A stretch of 64,000 nucleotides of DNA. Origin: an uncultured Prevotellaceae bacterium (lineage in GTDB: Bacteria > Bacteroidota > Bacteroidia > Bacteroidales > Bacteroidaceae). This document shows, piece after piece, positions 25,365 to 33,958 of the stretch. A program made the translations under genes and the position numbers. Every line of letters begins with the position of its first letter. Within the stretch, counting starts at the first letter, position 1. The stretch spans positions 1-64,000 of the forward strand of contig CAMJKP010000003.1 in the NCBI GenBank assembly GCA_946406435.1, read 5' to 3'. The notes beneath the pieces are model-generated. The model saw only the letters and a program-made list of their open reading frames with translations. It was not told the origin of the DNA and did no database searches.

Positions 25365-27238
25365 TTGCTCTTTACAACTTCATCATAATCCACCAGATGC
25401 TGCATCAGTCTTTGCCTTTTTTCATTATACTGAGGACTGAGCAAATCAAATTCCGGACGATATGCCTTGCATTTTATCCCGGCTAGACCAAGAAGCAGAT
25501 GCGACATAGCATCGGTCATGAAAGGCTTATTCTTTGCTTTCCTTATTGCAGTCACCACATCAGGATGCCTATTGGCATATTTCTTCGTACAATAGAACCA
25601 CATCGGAATCTCATATTCCTGCTGGGCGATGTTCTTGGTGATATTTGTGGTGTGGTTTCTTCCGCAATGATGCAAAGAACCTGGTCCATAAACTTCATCA
25701 CCATGATCTGGAAAATATATGATTATAGCATCATCGTTCTTGAAACGGTCAACAATAGCACCTACTACAGAGTCATTATACCACACAGCACAGTCGTAAT
25801 AGGCTATGTTTCGTTTCTCCTTCTGAGTGTTCTGCGGACAATCATAATCACTCGCGAAGAACTTCATTTTCTGCTTCGGACATCTGATGCGATAGTTCAC
25901 ATGCTGTCCCATAAGATGAAATATGGTGAGCGACGGAACAGAAGCTGTATCTACAACACCTTCCGGTGGTGCTACAAGTCGAGCATAGTCCTTCAGCAAA
26001 TCCTCATCCCAGAGGTGTGTCTGTTCATTCCTGATATCAAACTGCACTTTGCTAAGCATCTCGTCGTTGATGAAGAAGCCACCGCTGAAATCATAGATGG
26101 CATCCTTAGCATGAGGCAAGAACTGATTTGTAAGGAAGTTGACCTGAAAACCTGCCTTACGGAATAGTTGGCAGAATAGCGGATAGTCACACCAGTCACC
26201 TTCATCGCCTACGCAATAGGTCGTCATAAGATGCTTAAAGACAAAGCTCGTAAGGTTCCATGGTGCCATGACATCTGAATACTTCACCAATCGCCCACTC
26301 TTCTCCATCTTCACCTGCCGTGGGGTATTCTTCTTTTCATACCCATAGAGCTGAGAGTGGTACTTATTGAAACTCTCGCCAATAATCAGGACGATATTCG
26401 AAGGCTTAGATTCCTTCAAGTCGGAAGGTATTCCGAGTTGCTCAGGAGTCATATTTTCCACCTTCTCAGCCTCTTCTTTCAATCGGTCGAGTTGCAGAGA
26501 GACAAGGTGATTGGTAAAGAATGCATCAGCAAGACGATACACAGGCAGATACATCTCCACCCTAGGATGAAGGTTCATGTCTTTTTCTACATCTCCTACC
26601 GTCTTGCAGTTGAAGTGGCGAATCATGCATTTCTTGTTGGTGATAGTATCACTCCATCCAAGAATGACGAGGAGTAAAGACAAGAGGCAAAAGGCAAAAG
26701 GAACTATCCTATTTACCGATTCAACCTTCCACTTTGTCCTTTTCACTTTCCACTTTACAGCTTCGTATATGATATGCACAAGCAATACGAGCAACACCCA
26801 ACCGAGTTCGGTAGTAAAAATCACCTCAAGATTGACGTAGGTGCTCAGGAACTCTGCCGTCTCGTTTCCTGTTGTTTCTCCGACGAGCAACAACATTGAC
26901 GGACTTATGGTATTGCCGAACTGCACCATACAGAACGTATCTATGATGGCAAGCGAATAGGCAATTACGTAGATGATACCCCTTACAGCCTTGCGCAGAG
27001 GAAATTTCCTTATCTTCTGCGGAACAAGCGTAACAAGGAATGTAAGTATCAGCAGGTCAAAGAAAAGCTCATAGTAGAGATTGTCATATACCTTTGCCCC
27101 TTTCCAATGTGGAAGAACGGCATAGCTCTCAACTACACCAAGAGCATACATGAACACAAGAAAGCCGAGACTATCCTTTGAGAATAGCGACTTTCCCATG
27201 TTCTTGATATATTCTATGATTCTTTTCCCAAAGACCAT
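25361..27238 (-). CDS. Membrane-anchored sulfatase-fold phosphoethanolamine transferase (EptA-like)
   Basis: 'NIVLIIGESFNKYHSQLYGYEKKNTPR', 'IIIYFPDHGDEVYGPGSLHHCGRNH'. Confidence 0.9.
   Translation of the reverse strand: MVFGKRIIEYIKNMGKSLFSKDSLGFLVFMYALGVVESYAVLPHWKGAKVYDNLYYELFFDLLILTFLVTLVPQKIRKFPLRKAVRGIIYVIAYSLAIIDTFCMVQFGNTISPSMLLLVGETTGNETAEFLSTYVNLEVIFTTELGWVLLVLLVHIIYEAVKWKVKRTKWKVESVNRIVPFAFCLLSLLLVILGWSDTITNKKCMIRHFNCKTVGDVEKDMNLHPRVEMYLPVYRLADAFFTNHLVSLQLDRLKEEAEKVENMTPEQLGIPSDLKESKPSNIVLIIGESFNKYHSQLYGYEKKNTPRQVKMEKSGRLVKYSDVMAPWNLTSFVFKHLMTTYCVGDEGDWCDYPLFCQLFRKAGFQVNFLTNQFLPHAKDAIYDFSGGFFINDEMLSKVQFDIRNEQTHLWDEDLLKDYARLVAPPEGVVDTASVPSLTIFHLMGQHVNYRIRCPKQKMKFFASDYDCPQNTQKEKRNIAYYDCAVWYNDSVVGAIVDRFKNDDAIIIYFPDHGDEVYGPGSLHHCGRNHTTNITKNIAQQEYEIPMWFYCTKKYANRHPDVVTAIRKAKNKPFMTDAMSHLLLGLAGIKCKAYRPEFDLLSPQYNEKRQRLMQHLVDYDEVVKSK
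26672..26761. repeat. 7-bp-period repeats inside the sulfatase CDS
   Basis: gagtaaa/gacaaga/ggcaaaa/ggcaaaa/ggaacta (26672-26706) and ttccact/ttgtcct/tttcact/ttccact/ttacagc (26727-26761). Confidence 0.75.
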
Positions 27239-27248
27239 TTATACATTC

Positions 27249-28427
27249 TTACTTCTCCATATATGGGTCAGTTCCCAGAACTGTCTTCGCAAGACGCTTT
27301 GCCTTATCACGAAGTGCATTTACATCTGCATCCAAATCTCCATAACAGAGAGTCACACCCATACGACGACCGAAATGCCCACCCGGCTTACCGAATATAC
27401 GAACGCGGGTACACTCTTCCTTCAATGCGTCAACGAGATTATATTCAGGAGCCTCGGTATAGTCCTTGTCAGCAAGAACAACAGCAGAGGCACCAGCATG
27501 TTCAAGTCGGATATCGTGGATAGGAAGACCGAGAACAGCACGCAGATGGAGCTCGAACTCAGAGAGGTTTGTTGTGTGACCGAGTGTCACCATACCTGTA
27601 TCGTGTGGACGTGGAGAAAGCTCAGAGAACACAACGCCTGTATCTGTGAGGAAGAACTCAACACCCCAGATACCATAGCCAGTCAAAGCCTTTGTCACCT
27701 TGTCTGCCATTTGCTGGGCATCCTTCAAGTCCTTCTCAGGAATCTGATATGGCTGCCAAGACTCACGATAGTCACCACCTTTCTGAACATGTCCGATAGG
27801 AGGACAGAAAATCGTTGGAGCATTCTTCTGGGTAACTGTGAGAAGGGTAAACTCTGAAGTGAAGTGGATGAACTCCTCAATGATAACTTCCTTCACATCA
27901 CCACGAGCACCTGCCATAGCAGCATCGAACGCAGTCTTCAAATCCTCAAACTTCTCAACTGTGCTCTGACCATGACCAGAAGAAGACATGAGAGGCTTGA
28001 TTACACATGGGAAACCAATCTCCTTACTTGCCTCTACAAGCTGTTCATATGTCTTGGCATAGTAATATTTTGCTGTTCTAAGTCCAAGTTCCTTGGCAGC
28101 AAGGTCACGTATTGCCTGACGATTCATAGTATAGTTCACCGCACGTGCAGAAGGTACTACCTGAATGCCCTGCTTCTCAAACTCGAAGAGACGCTCTGTA
28201 CGGATAGCCTCAATCTCTGGCACGATGATATCAGGCTTATGCTTGTTCACTACAGCAGCAAGGGCATCGCCATCGAGCATGGAGAACACCTCACGCTCGT
28301 CTGCCACCTGCATCGCTGGAGCATTATCATATTTGTCACATGCCACAACATAAACGCCCTTACGTTTTGCAGCAATAACGAACTCCTTACCCAGTTCACC
28401 AGAACCTAACAGTAAAATCTTTTTCAT
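27249..28427 (-). CDS. purT: Formate-dependent phosphoribosylglycinamide formyltransferase
   Basis: '[42 protein letters not shown]', ATP-grasp core. Confidence 0.95.
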   Translation of the reverse strand: MKKILLLGSGELGKEFVIAAKRKGVYVVACDKYDNAPAMQVADEREVFSMLDGDALAAVVNKHKPDIIVPEIEAIRTERLFEFEKQGIQVVPSARAVNYTMNRQAIRDLAAKELGLRTAKYYYAKTYEQLVEASKEIGFPCVIKPLMSSSGHGQSTVEKFEDLKTAFDAAMAGARGDVKEVIIEEFIHFTSEFTLLTVTQKNAPTIFCPPIGHVQKGGDYRESWQPYQIPEKDLKDAQQMADKVTKALTGYGIWGVEFFLTDTGVVFSELSPRPHDTGMVTLGHTTNLSEFELHLRAVLGLPIHDIRLEHAGASAVVLADKDYTEAPEYNLVDALKEECTRVRIFGKPGGHFGRRMGVTLCYGDLDADVNALRDKAKRLAKTVLGTDPYMEK

Positions 28428-28439
28428 TTGTTCAAAGTA

Positions 28440-29084
28440 TTAATTGTTGTTATTAGCCATTTGTTCTTTTCTTAAAGAGATAACCTCACGCACGAAGCCC
28501 GAGATCAGCCTTGCCGTCCCTTCTATTCCCAACAGAGAGGAATTGACACAGAGATCGTAACTCCTTGAGTCGCCCCACTTCTTTCCTGTGAAGTAGTTGT
28601 AGTAGGCCGACCTTTCCTCTTCCTTCCTCTCTATCAGTTTCCTGGCCGTTTCCGCATCACACATCTTTACCCTCGAAACACACGCTATGCGGTCTTCCAA
28701 GTCAGCATGGACAAAGACATTGACAACATTCTTCATATCTCGGAGCACATAGTCAGCCGATCTGCCCAAGATAACGCACGAACCTTCACTAGCAGCCTTT
28801 CTAATGGCATCGCTCTGGAACTTGAACAATGCCTCTGGCGAAAGCCTGTCCTCATAGAAGTCTCCGGAAGTTGCAGTTCCGCTGAGATGGAACAGATGAT
28901 TGAAGAACCCTCTGTGCTCATCGTTCTGTTTGAACAACTTTGCGGAAAAACCGCTCTCCTGGGCAGCCAGGTCAAGAAGCTCCTTATCGAGCAAACGAGC
29001 ATTAAACTCCCTTGCAAGCAACTTGGCAACTTCACTACCGCTACTGCCAACCTCACGACCTACATTGATAATTATCTTTTCCAT
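28440..29084 (-). CDS. Cytidylate kinase-like family protein
   Basis: 'IIINVGREVGSSGSEVAKLLAREFNARLLDKELL'. Confidence 0.9.
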   Translation of the reverse strand: MEKIIINVGREVGSSGSEVAKLLAREFNARLLDKELLDLAAQESGFSAKLFKQNDEHRGFFNHLFHLSGTATSGDFYEDRLSPEALFKFQSDAIRKAASEGSCVILGRSADYVLRDMKNVVNVFVHADLEDRIACVSRVKMCDAETARKLIERKEEERSAYYNYFTGKKWGDSRSYDLCVNSSLLGIEGTARLISGFVREVISLRKEQMANNNN

Positions 29085-30436
29085 ACGCTCGATTTTTTCA
29101 TCATTACCGCTGCCACTATTGAAGCAAGGGCATCAGAAAACGGCATTGCGCTCCATATACCCCAAAGCCCCCATATCTCCGAGAAGATAGCGAGAGCTGG
29201 AACGAGGAACAGCAACTGACGAGAAAGGGAGAGGAACATACTCACCTTTGCCTTGCCGATACTCTGGAAGAAACTGGTTACAACTATCTGGAATCCCACA
29301 ATAGGGAACATCATCATCATCATCCTAATGGCTGTACTTGCAAGATTCATCAACGATTCATCCTTGGTAAACAGCCTTGCACATGGATGGGCTGCGAACA
29401 TGGCTACAAGGAATCCGAGCGTACAAACCACAGTAGCACAAGATATTGCGAGCTTCACGACCTTGCGAAGACGATCATAGTTCTGCGCTCCATAATTGTA
29501 GCCGGCTATAGGCTGCATTCCCTGATTCACGCCCATTGCCACAATAACAAACACGAAACCTATTCTGTTTGCTATGCCATACGCACCAACAGCAAGGTCA
29601 CCTCCATGCTTCATCAGACAGGTGTTGACAAAAATCACCACGAGACAACTACAAGCATTCATCGCAAATGGCGAAATACCGATACCTATGATATTCTTCA
29701 CAATCGGCTTGTCAAGTCTGAAAAGACTATAGTCGAAATGCAGAAGCTCCTCCTTGTTGGAGAACAGCTTCCATTGCCATGAAAGCGCAAGGAACTGCGA
29801 GAGTACCGTAGCAAAAGCTGCACCTCTGATTCCCAAATCAAGCCCATAGATGAAGATCGGGTCGAGAATTGTATTGACCACAACCGTGAAAATCGTGGCA
29901 TACATAGCGTGGCGAGGTTTACTGGCAGAGCGAAGCACGGCATTCAAACCGAAGTACAGATGCGTGAAGACATTACCCAAAAGAATTATCTGCATATAAT
30001 CCTTGGCGTATGGGAGTGTATTGTCTGAAGCTCCGAAGAATCTAAGTATTGGGTCAAGGAACAGTAGACATATTCCGCCAAAGCAGACTCCCACAACGAT
30101 ATTCAGCATCATGCAATTACCCAATATCTTGTTAGCTATGGCATAGTCACGCTGTCCAAGTTTCATGCTAATGAATGTGCAGGAGCCCACACCTACCGCA
30201 GCACCGAAGGCAGCAGAGAGATTCATGAACGGGAAGGTGATTGCCAATCCTGCAATTGCTAAAGCGCCAACGCCTTGACCGATAAAGATGCTATCCACCA
30301 TATTGTAGAGCGAGGCAGCAACCATAGCGACGATTGCCGGTAGCGCATACTGCATCAGCAACATTCCAACAGGCTTTGTACCCAGCTCCAAAGTGGCTTG
30401 CTTATTATCTTCCAAAGCGGTTTGTTTATTATCCAT
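29072..30436 (-). CDS. MATE family efflux transporter
   Basis: 454 aa polytopic; 'MVDSIFIGQGVGALAIAGLAITFPF'. Confidence 0.93.
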   Translation of the reverse strand: MDNKQTALEDNKQATLELGTKPVGMLLMQYALPAIVAMVAASLYNMVDSIFIGQGVGALAIAGLAITFPFMNLSAAFGAAVGVGSCTFISMKLGQRDYAIANKILGNCMMLNIVVGVCFGGICLLFLDPILRFFGASDNTLPYAKDYMQIILLGNVFTHLYFGLNAVLRSASKPRHAMYATIFTVVVNTILDPIFIYGLDLGIRGAAFATVLSQFLALSWQWKLFSNKEELLHFDYSLFRLDKPIVKNIIGIGISPFAMNACSCLVVIFVNTCLMKHGGDLAVGAYGIANRIGFVFVIVAMGVNQGMQPIAGYNYGAQNYDRLRKVVKLAISCATVVCTLGFLVAMFAAHPCARLFTKDESLMNLASTAIRMMMMMFPIVGFQIVVTSFFQSIGKAKVSMFLSLSRQLLFLVPALAIFSEIWGLWGIWSAMPFSDALASIVAAVMMKKSSVWKR

Positions 30437-30510
30437 TTACGAACATTATTTATTTAGGGCACAAAGTTAGTATATTTTTATATCATTTCAAAATAAATTC
30501 GCCAATTTGT

Positions 30511-30541
30511 TTTGCCAAATCAGTTTTTTCTCATATCTTTG
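30511..30541 (+). promoter_or_regulatory. Promoter TTTG-N19-TATCTTTG for xseA
   Basis: TTTG 30511-30514, TATCTTTG 30534-30541. Confidence 0.7.
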
Positions 30542-30584
30542 CGGAAAATTCAGGTGGGAATTAACAGAACCTGCCTTCTATGTT

Positions 30585-31868
30585 ATGAACCTCACACTCT
30601 ACCAACTCAACAATCTCGTCAGACAGGTTATCGACTATTCGCTAAGCGAAACCTACTGGGTTGAAGCCGAACTTGCGGAATGCCGCGAGTCGGGCGGACA
30701 TTGCTATATGGATTTGGTACAAAAAGATGAGGACACGCTGGTTGCTCGTGCTCAGGCAAGATGCTGGAGAAGTACTTGGAGCTATGTCCTGCCAAAGTTC
30801 ATGAAGGTAACAGGCGAGCGTCCACGTCCGGGAATGAAGGTTCTGCTAATGGTCAAGCCCCAGTTCCATGAGGCATACGGCTTTTCATGGATTGTTCAGG
30901 ATATTGACCCGAACTATACCCTTGGCGATATGGCTCGCCAACGGCAGGAAATCATAAACACCTTGAAGCGCGAGGGAATCTTCGACCTCAACAAATCCCT
31001 ATCCATCCCGATATTCGCCCAGAGAATTGCCGTTATCTCTTCTCAAACAGCCGCTGGATATGGGGATTTCTGCGACCAACTGCAAAATAACGAGTACGGA
31101 TTTAAGTTCTATACCCGACTCTTCCCTGCCATTATGCAAGGCGAGCAAGTAGAGCAGACAATCATAGAGGCACTTAACAAAATCAACGATTCCATCGAGG
31201 ATTTCGACGTGGTTGTAATAATCAGAGGAGGTGGTGCGACGAGCGATTTCTCAGGTTTCGACACTCTCGAGCTTGCAGAGAACGTGGCGAACTTCCCTTT
31301 ACCAATAATAACCGGTATCGGACATGATCGTGACGAATGTATTCTCGACATGATTTCATGCGTAAGAGTGAAAACCCCAACGGCTGCCGCCACATGGCTC
31401 ATAGACAATCTCTTAGAGACTCTCGACAGAATCGAGGATGCTTCACGAAGTATAACAGATTACGTCCGTTCAAGAATGGAGCGTGAACGTCTTCGTCTTG
31501 GCAGGATACAGAGTTTCCTACCCGTTGCTTTCTCCTTGAAGAAGACAAAAGAGGACTCAAGGCTTGCTAATCTTGCCACAAGACTACAGACTTCCGTTAT
31601 CCAGTCCTTAAATATAGAGCAGAACCGAATAGCGACTATCGAGCAGAGGCTTCCACTCATAGCAAAGAGCCGCGTTGAGCGAGCCGGCTATCAGCTCGAA
31701 ATGCTGACACAACGCACTAATGCCGTTGATCCAATCCACGTTCTGAGAAGAGGATACAGCATCGCCCTTCACGACGGAATGGCGATAAAAGACCCTAAAT
31801 CGCTCAAGAAAGGCGACGAAGTAACGGTCGTAATGGCTTCTGGCGCTATTGATACTATCGTAAAATAA
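30585..31868 (+). CDS. xseA: Exodeoxyribonuclease VII large subunit
   Basis: 'YWVEAELAECRESGGHCYMDLVQKDE', 'VVVIIRGGGATSDFSGFDTLELAENVANFPLPIITGIGHDRDECILD'; start moved to ATG 30585. Confidence 0.95.
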   Translation: MNLTLYQLNNLVRQVIDYSLSETYWVEAELAECRESGGHCYMDLVQKDEDTLVARAQARCWRSTWSYVLPKFMKVTGERPRPGMKVLLMVKPQFHEAYGFSWIVQDIDPNYTLGDMARQRQEIINTLKREGIFDLNKSLSIPIFAQRIAVISSQTAAGYGDFCDQLQNNEYGFKFYTRLFPAIMQGEQVEQTIIEALNKINDSIEDFDVVVIIRGGGATSDFSGFDTLELAENVANFPLPIITGIGHDRDECILDMISCVRVKTPTAAATWLIDNLLETLDRIEDASRSITDYVRSRMERERLRLGRIQSFLPVAFSLKKTKEDSRLANLATRLQTSVIQSLNIEQNRIATIEQRLPLIAKSRVERAGYQLEMLTQRTNAVDPIHVLRRGYSIALHDGMAIKDPKSLKKGDEVTVVMASGAIDTIVK

Positions 31869-31880
31869 AAGAGACAAGAT

Positions 31881-32075
31881 ATGAAAAAGGCACCTAACTA
31901 TGAAGAGGCAGTCTCTCAACTCGAGGAGATTGTACAGAAAATGGAGAGCGGAGAACTCGACATTGACATTATGAGCACCGAACTGAAGAAAGCGCAGCAG
32001 CTCATCAAGCTTTGCAAAGACAAACTCACGAAAACCGACGAGGAAATAAAGAAAATTCTCGAAAGCGGAAAGTAA
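31881..32075 (+). CDS. xseB: Exodeoxyribonuclease VII small subunit
   Basis: 'NYEEAVSQLEEIVQKMESGELDIDIMSTELKKAQQLIKLCKDKLTKTDEEI'; follows xseA. Confidence 0.93.
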   Translation: MKKAPNYEEAVSQLEEIVQKMESGELDIDIMSTELKKAQQLIKLCKDKLTKTDEEIKKILESGK

Positions 32076-32081
32076 CAATCA

Positions 32082-32113
32082 ATAAGGAAGGTTTTGCCTT
32101 CCTTATTTTTTTG
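32082..32113 (+). terminator. Hairpin terminator after xseB
   Basis: ataaggaaggttttgccttccttattttttt. Confidence 0.75.
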
Positions 32114-32174
32114 CCCGTCCTCCTCTCTTCCTCTTTTCTTACTCTTCTTTTCCTCCGCTCTAATTCTGCTCTTC

Positions 32175-32273
32175 CTCCATAGATACTCCATCGCATCTCC
32201 ATCGATAGTCCATCGATACTCCATCGAAACGATGGACAAGCGATGGAGATGCGATGGAGTAGCGATGGAGATG
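32175..32273. repeat. 11-bp-period palindromic array, 9 units
   Basis: ctccatagata|ctccatcgcat|ctccatcgata|gtccatcgata|ctccatcgaaa|cgatggacaag|cgatggagatg|cgatggagtag|cgatggagatg. Confidence 0.95.
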
Positions 32274-32406
32274 CTTCGGACTCAAAGCCCAGTTTCTGTT
32301 ACCTACGAGAAAAGCCCGAAAGGTATCATTTTCAATTCTAAAGCAAGATTTTTCAGCTTAAAATGAAAAAAAAGCCTACTTTCTTGCAAAATTAAAAGAA
32401 AATTTA

Positions 32407-32414
32407 TACTTTTG
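32407..32414 (+). promoter_or_regulatory. -7 element TACTTTTG for ilvE
   Basis: TACTTTTGC placed so that the predicted TSS lies near or after the ATG at 32419, favouring the start at 32455. Confidence 0.6.
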
Positions 32415-32454
32415 CATTTTGAAATTTGATTTTTCCGAACTAAAAAGTATCAAT

Positions 32455-33471
32455 ATGAAAGATTTAGATTGGTCTAATCTGGGGTTTGGCTACAGACCTA
32501 CAGACTACAACGTTCGCTGTTACTATCGTGACGGCAAGTGGGGCGAAATCGAGGTTTGCTCCAGTGAATACATCAACATGCACATGGCTGCTACGTGTCT
32601 GCACTACGGTCAGGAGGCTTTCGAGGGTCTCAAGGCTTATCGTTGTCCAGACGGCAAGGTGCGTGTGTTCCGTACCGACGAGAATGCTGCTCGTATGCAG
32701 TCAACAAGTCGCGGAATTCTCATGCCAGAGGTTCCTACAGAGCTTTTCAATGAGATGGTGGACAAGGTGGTCCGTCTGAATCAGGATTATATCCCACCAT
32801 ACGAGTCTGGTGCAACTCTCTATGTTCGTCCTCTGCTCGTTGGTACTGGTGCTCAGGTTGGTGTTCACCCAGCCAAGGAGTATCTCTTCATGATTTTCGT
32901 TACTCCGGTAGGTCCTTACTTCAAGGGCGGTTTCTTCGCAAACCCATACGTTATCGTTCGTGAGTTCGACCGTAGCGCTCCTCTCGGAACTGGTATATAT
33001 AAGGTAGGTGGCAACTATGCAGCTTCCCTTCAGGCAAACGACAAGGCCCACAAGCTCGGCTATGCTTGCGAGTTCTATCTCGATGCAAAGGAGAAGAAGT
33101 ATATCGACGAGGCAGGTGCTGCTAACTTCTTCGGTATCAAGAACAACACCTACATCACCCCAAAGTCAACCTCTATCCTCCCTTCTATCACCAACAAGTC
33201 TCTCATGCAGTTGGCTGAGGATCTCGGAATGAAGGTTGAGCGTCGTCAGATTCCAGAGGAGGAGCTTGAGACATTCGAGGAGGCAGGTGCTTGTGGTACA
33301 GCAGCCGTTATCTCTCCAATCTCACGTATCGACGACATCGAGACAGGCAAGAGCTATGTCTTTGGCGAGAAGCCTGGACCTGTTTCTGAGAAGCTCTTCA
33401 CCAAGCTCCGCAACATTCAGTACGGTATCGAGCCAGACGTTCACAACTGGACTCGCGTCGTTATAGAATAA
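32455..33471 (+). CDS. ilvE: Branched-chain amino acid aminotransferase
   Basis: 'DLDWSNLGFGYRPTDYNVRCYYRDGKWGE...QEAFEGLKAYRCPDGKVRVFR'; track start 32419 probably too early. Confidence 0.93.
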   Translation: MKDLDWSNLGFGYRPTDYNVRCYYRDGKWGEIEVCSSEYINMHMAATCLHYGQEAFEGLKAYRCPDGKVRVFRTDENAARMQSTSRGILMPEVPTELFNEMVDKVVRLNQDYIPPYESGATLYVRPLLVGTGAQVGVHPAKEYLFMIFVTPVGPYFKGGFFANPYVIVREFDRSAPLGTGIYKVGGNYAASLQANDKAHKLGYACEFYLDAKEKKYIDEAGAANFFGIKNNTYITPKSTSILPSITNKSLMQLAEDLGMKVERRQIPEEELETFEEAGACGTAAVISPISRIDDIETGKSYVFGEKPGPVSEKLFTKLRNIQYGIEPDVHNWTRVVIE

Positions 33472-33492
33472 AAACACTCATAAATTTTAATA

Positions 33493-33557
33493 GAACGCTA
33501 AGACGCAAAGACGCAGAGGGGACTAAAACCTTGCGACTTTGCGTCTTTACGTTTTTA
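33493..33557. repeat. Dispersed palindromic repeat (copy 1 of 2)
   Basis: aacgctaagacgcaaagacgcagaggggactaaaaccttgcgactttgcgtctttacgttttta; inverted partner at 63494-63556. Confidence 0.85.
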
Positions 33558-33958
33558 CCCCAAAACACCCAGAATTAAACGCTCTGACAAAATTGAGATT
33601 TTTCCGTTCAAAAGCCCAGCATCGGAAGGTCTGTTTTCTTTGACATTTCCCCGCACATAATCACCGAAAAATTCATAAATTTTCACGTTAAAATACAAAA
33701 AAATGTTACTTTTTAGCAAAAAACACACATATTATTTCTCTTTTTAGAAAAAAATTTTTAACTTTGTCCCCAAATTCGTGTTTGCGATAACATAAATAAG
33801 AAAAAATAGCGTTTACACCTTGTGAATTGCGGGAGACAGAAGACGAGTCAACTAAAAAAGACGGCTTGCAACGAAAAAGTGTGTAGAGTACCCAACGACT
33901 ATAACTATAACTTTTAAACATTGTGCTGATTATTCAGGGATAGCTAAATCAGTAAAAA

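Noticed and set aside
25499-26167. 222-aa plus-strand ORF
   Set aside because: Antisense to the EptA-like sulfatase.
32175-32273. CRISPR array
   Set aside because: Units are 11 bp with no unique spacers and reverse orientation midway; no cas genes.
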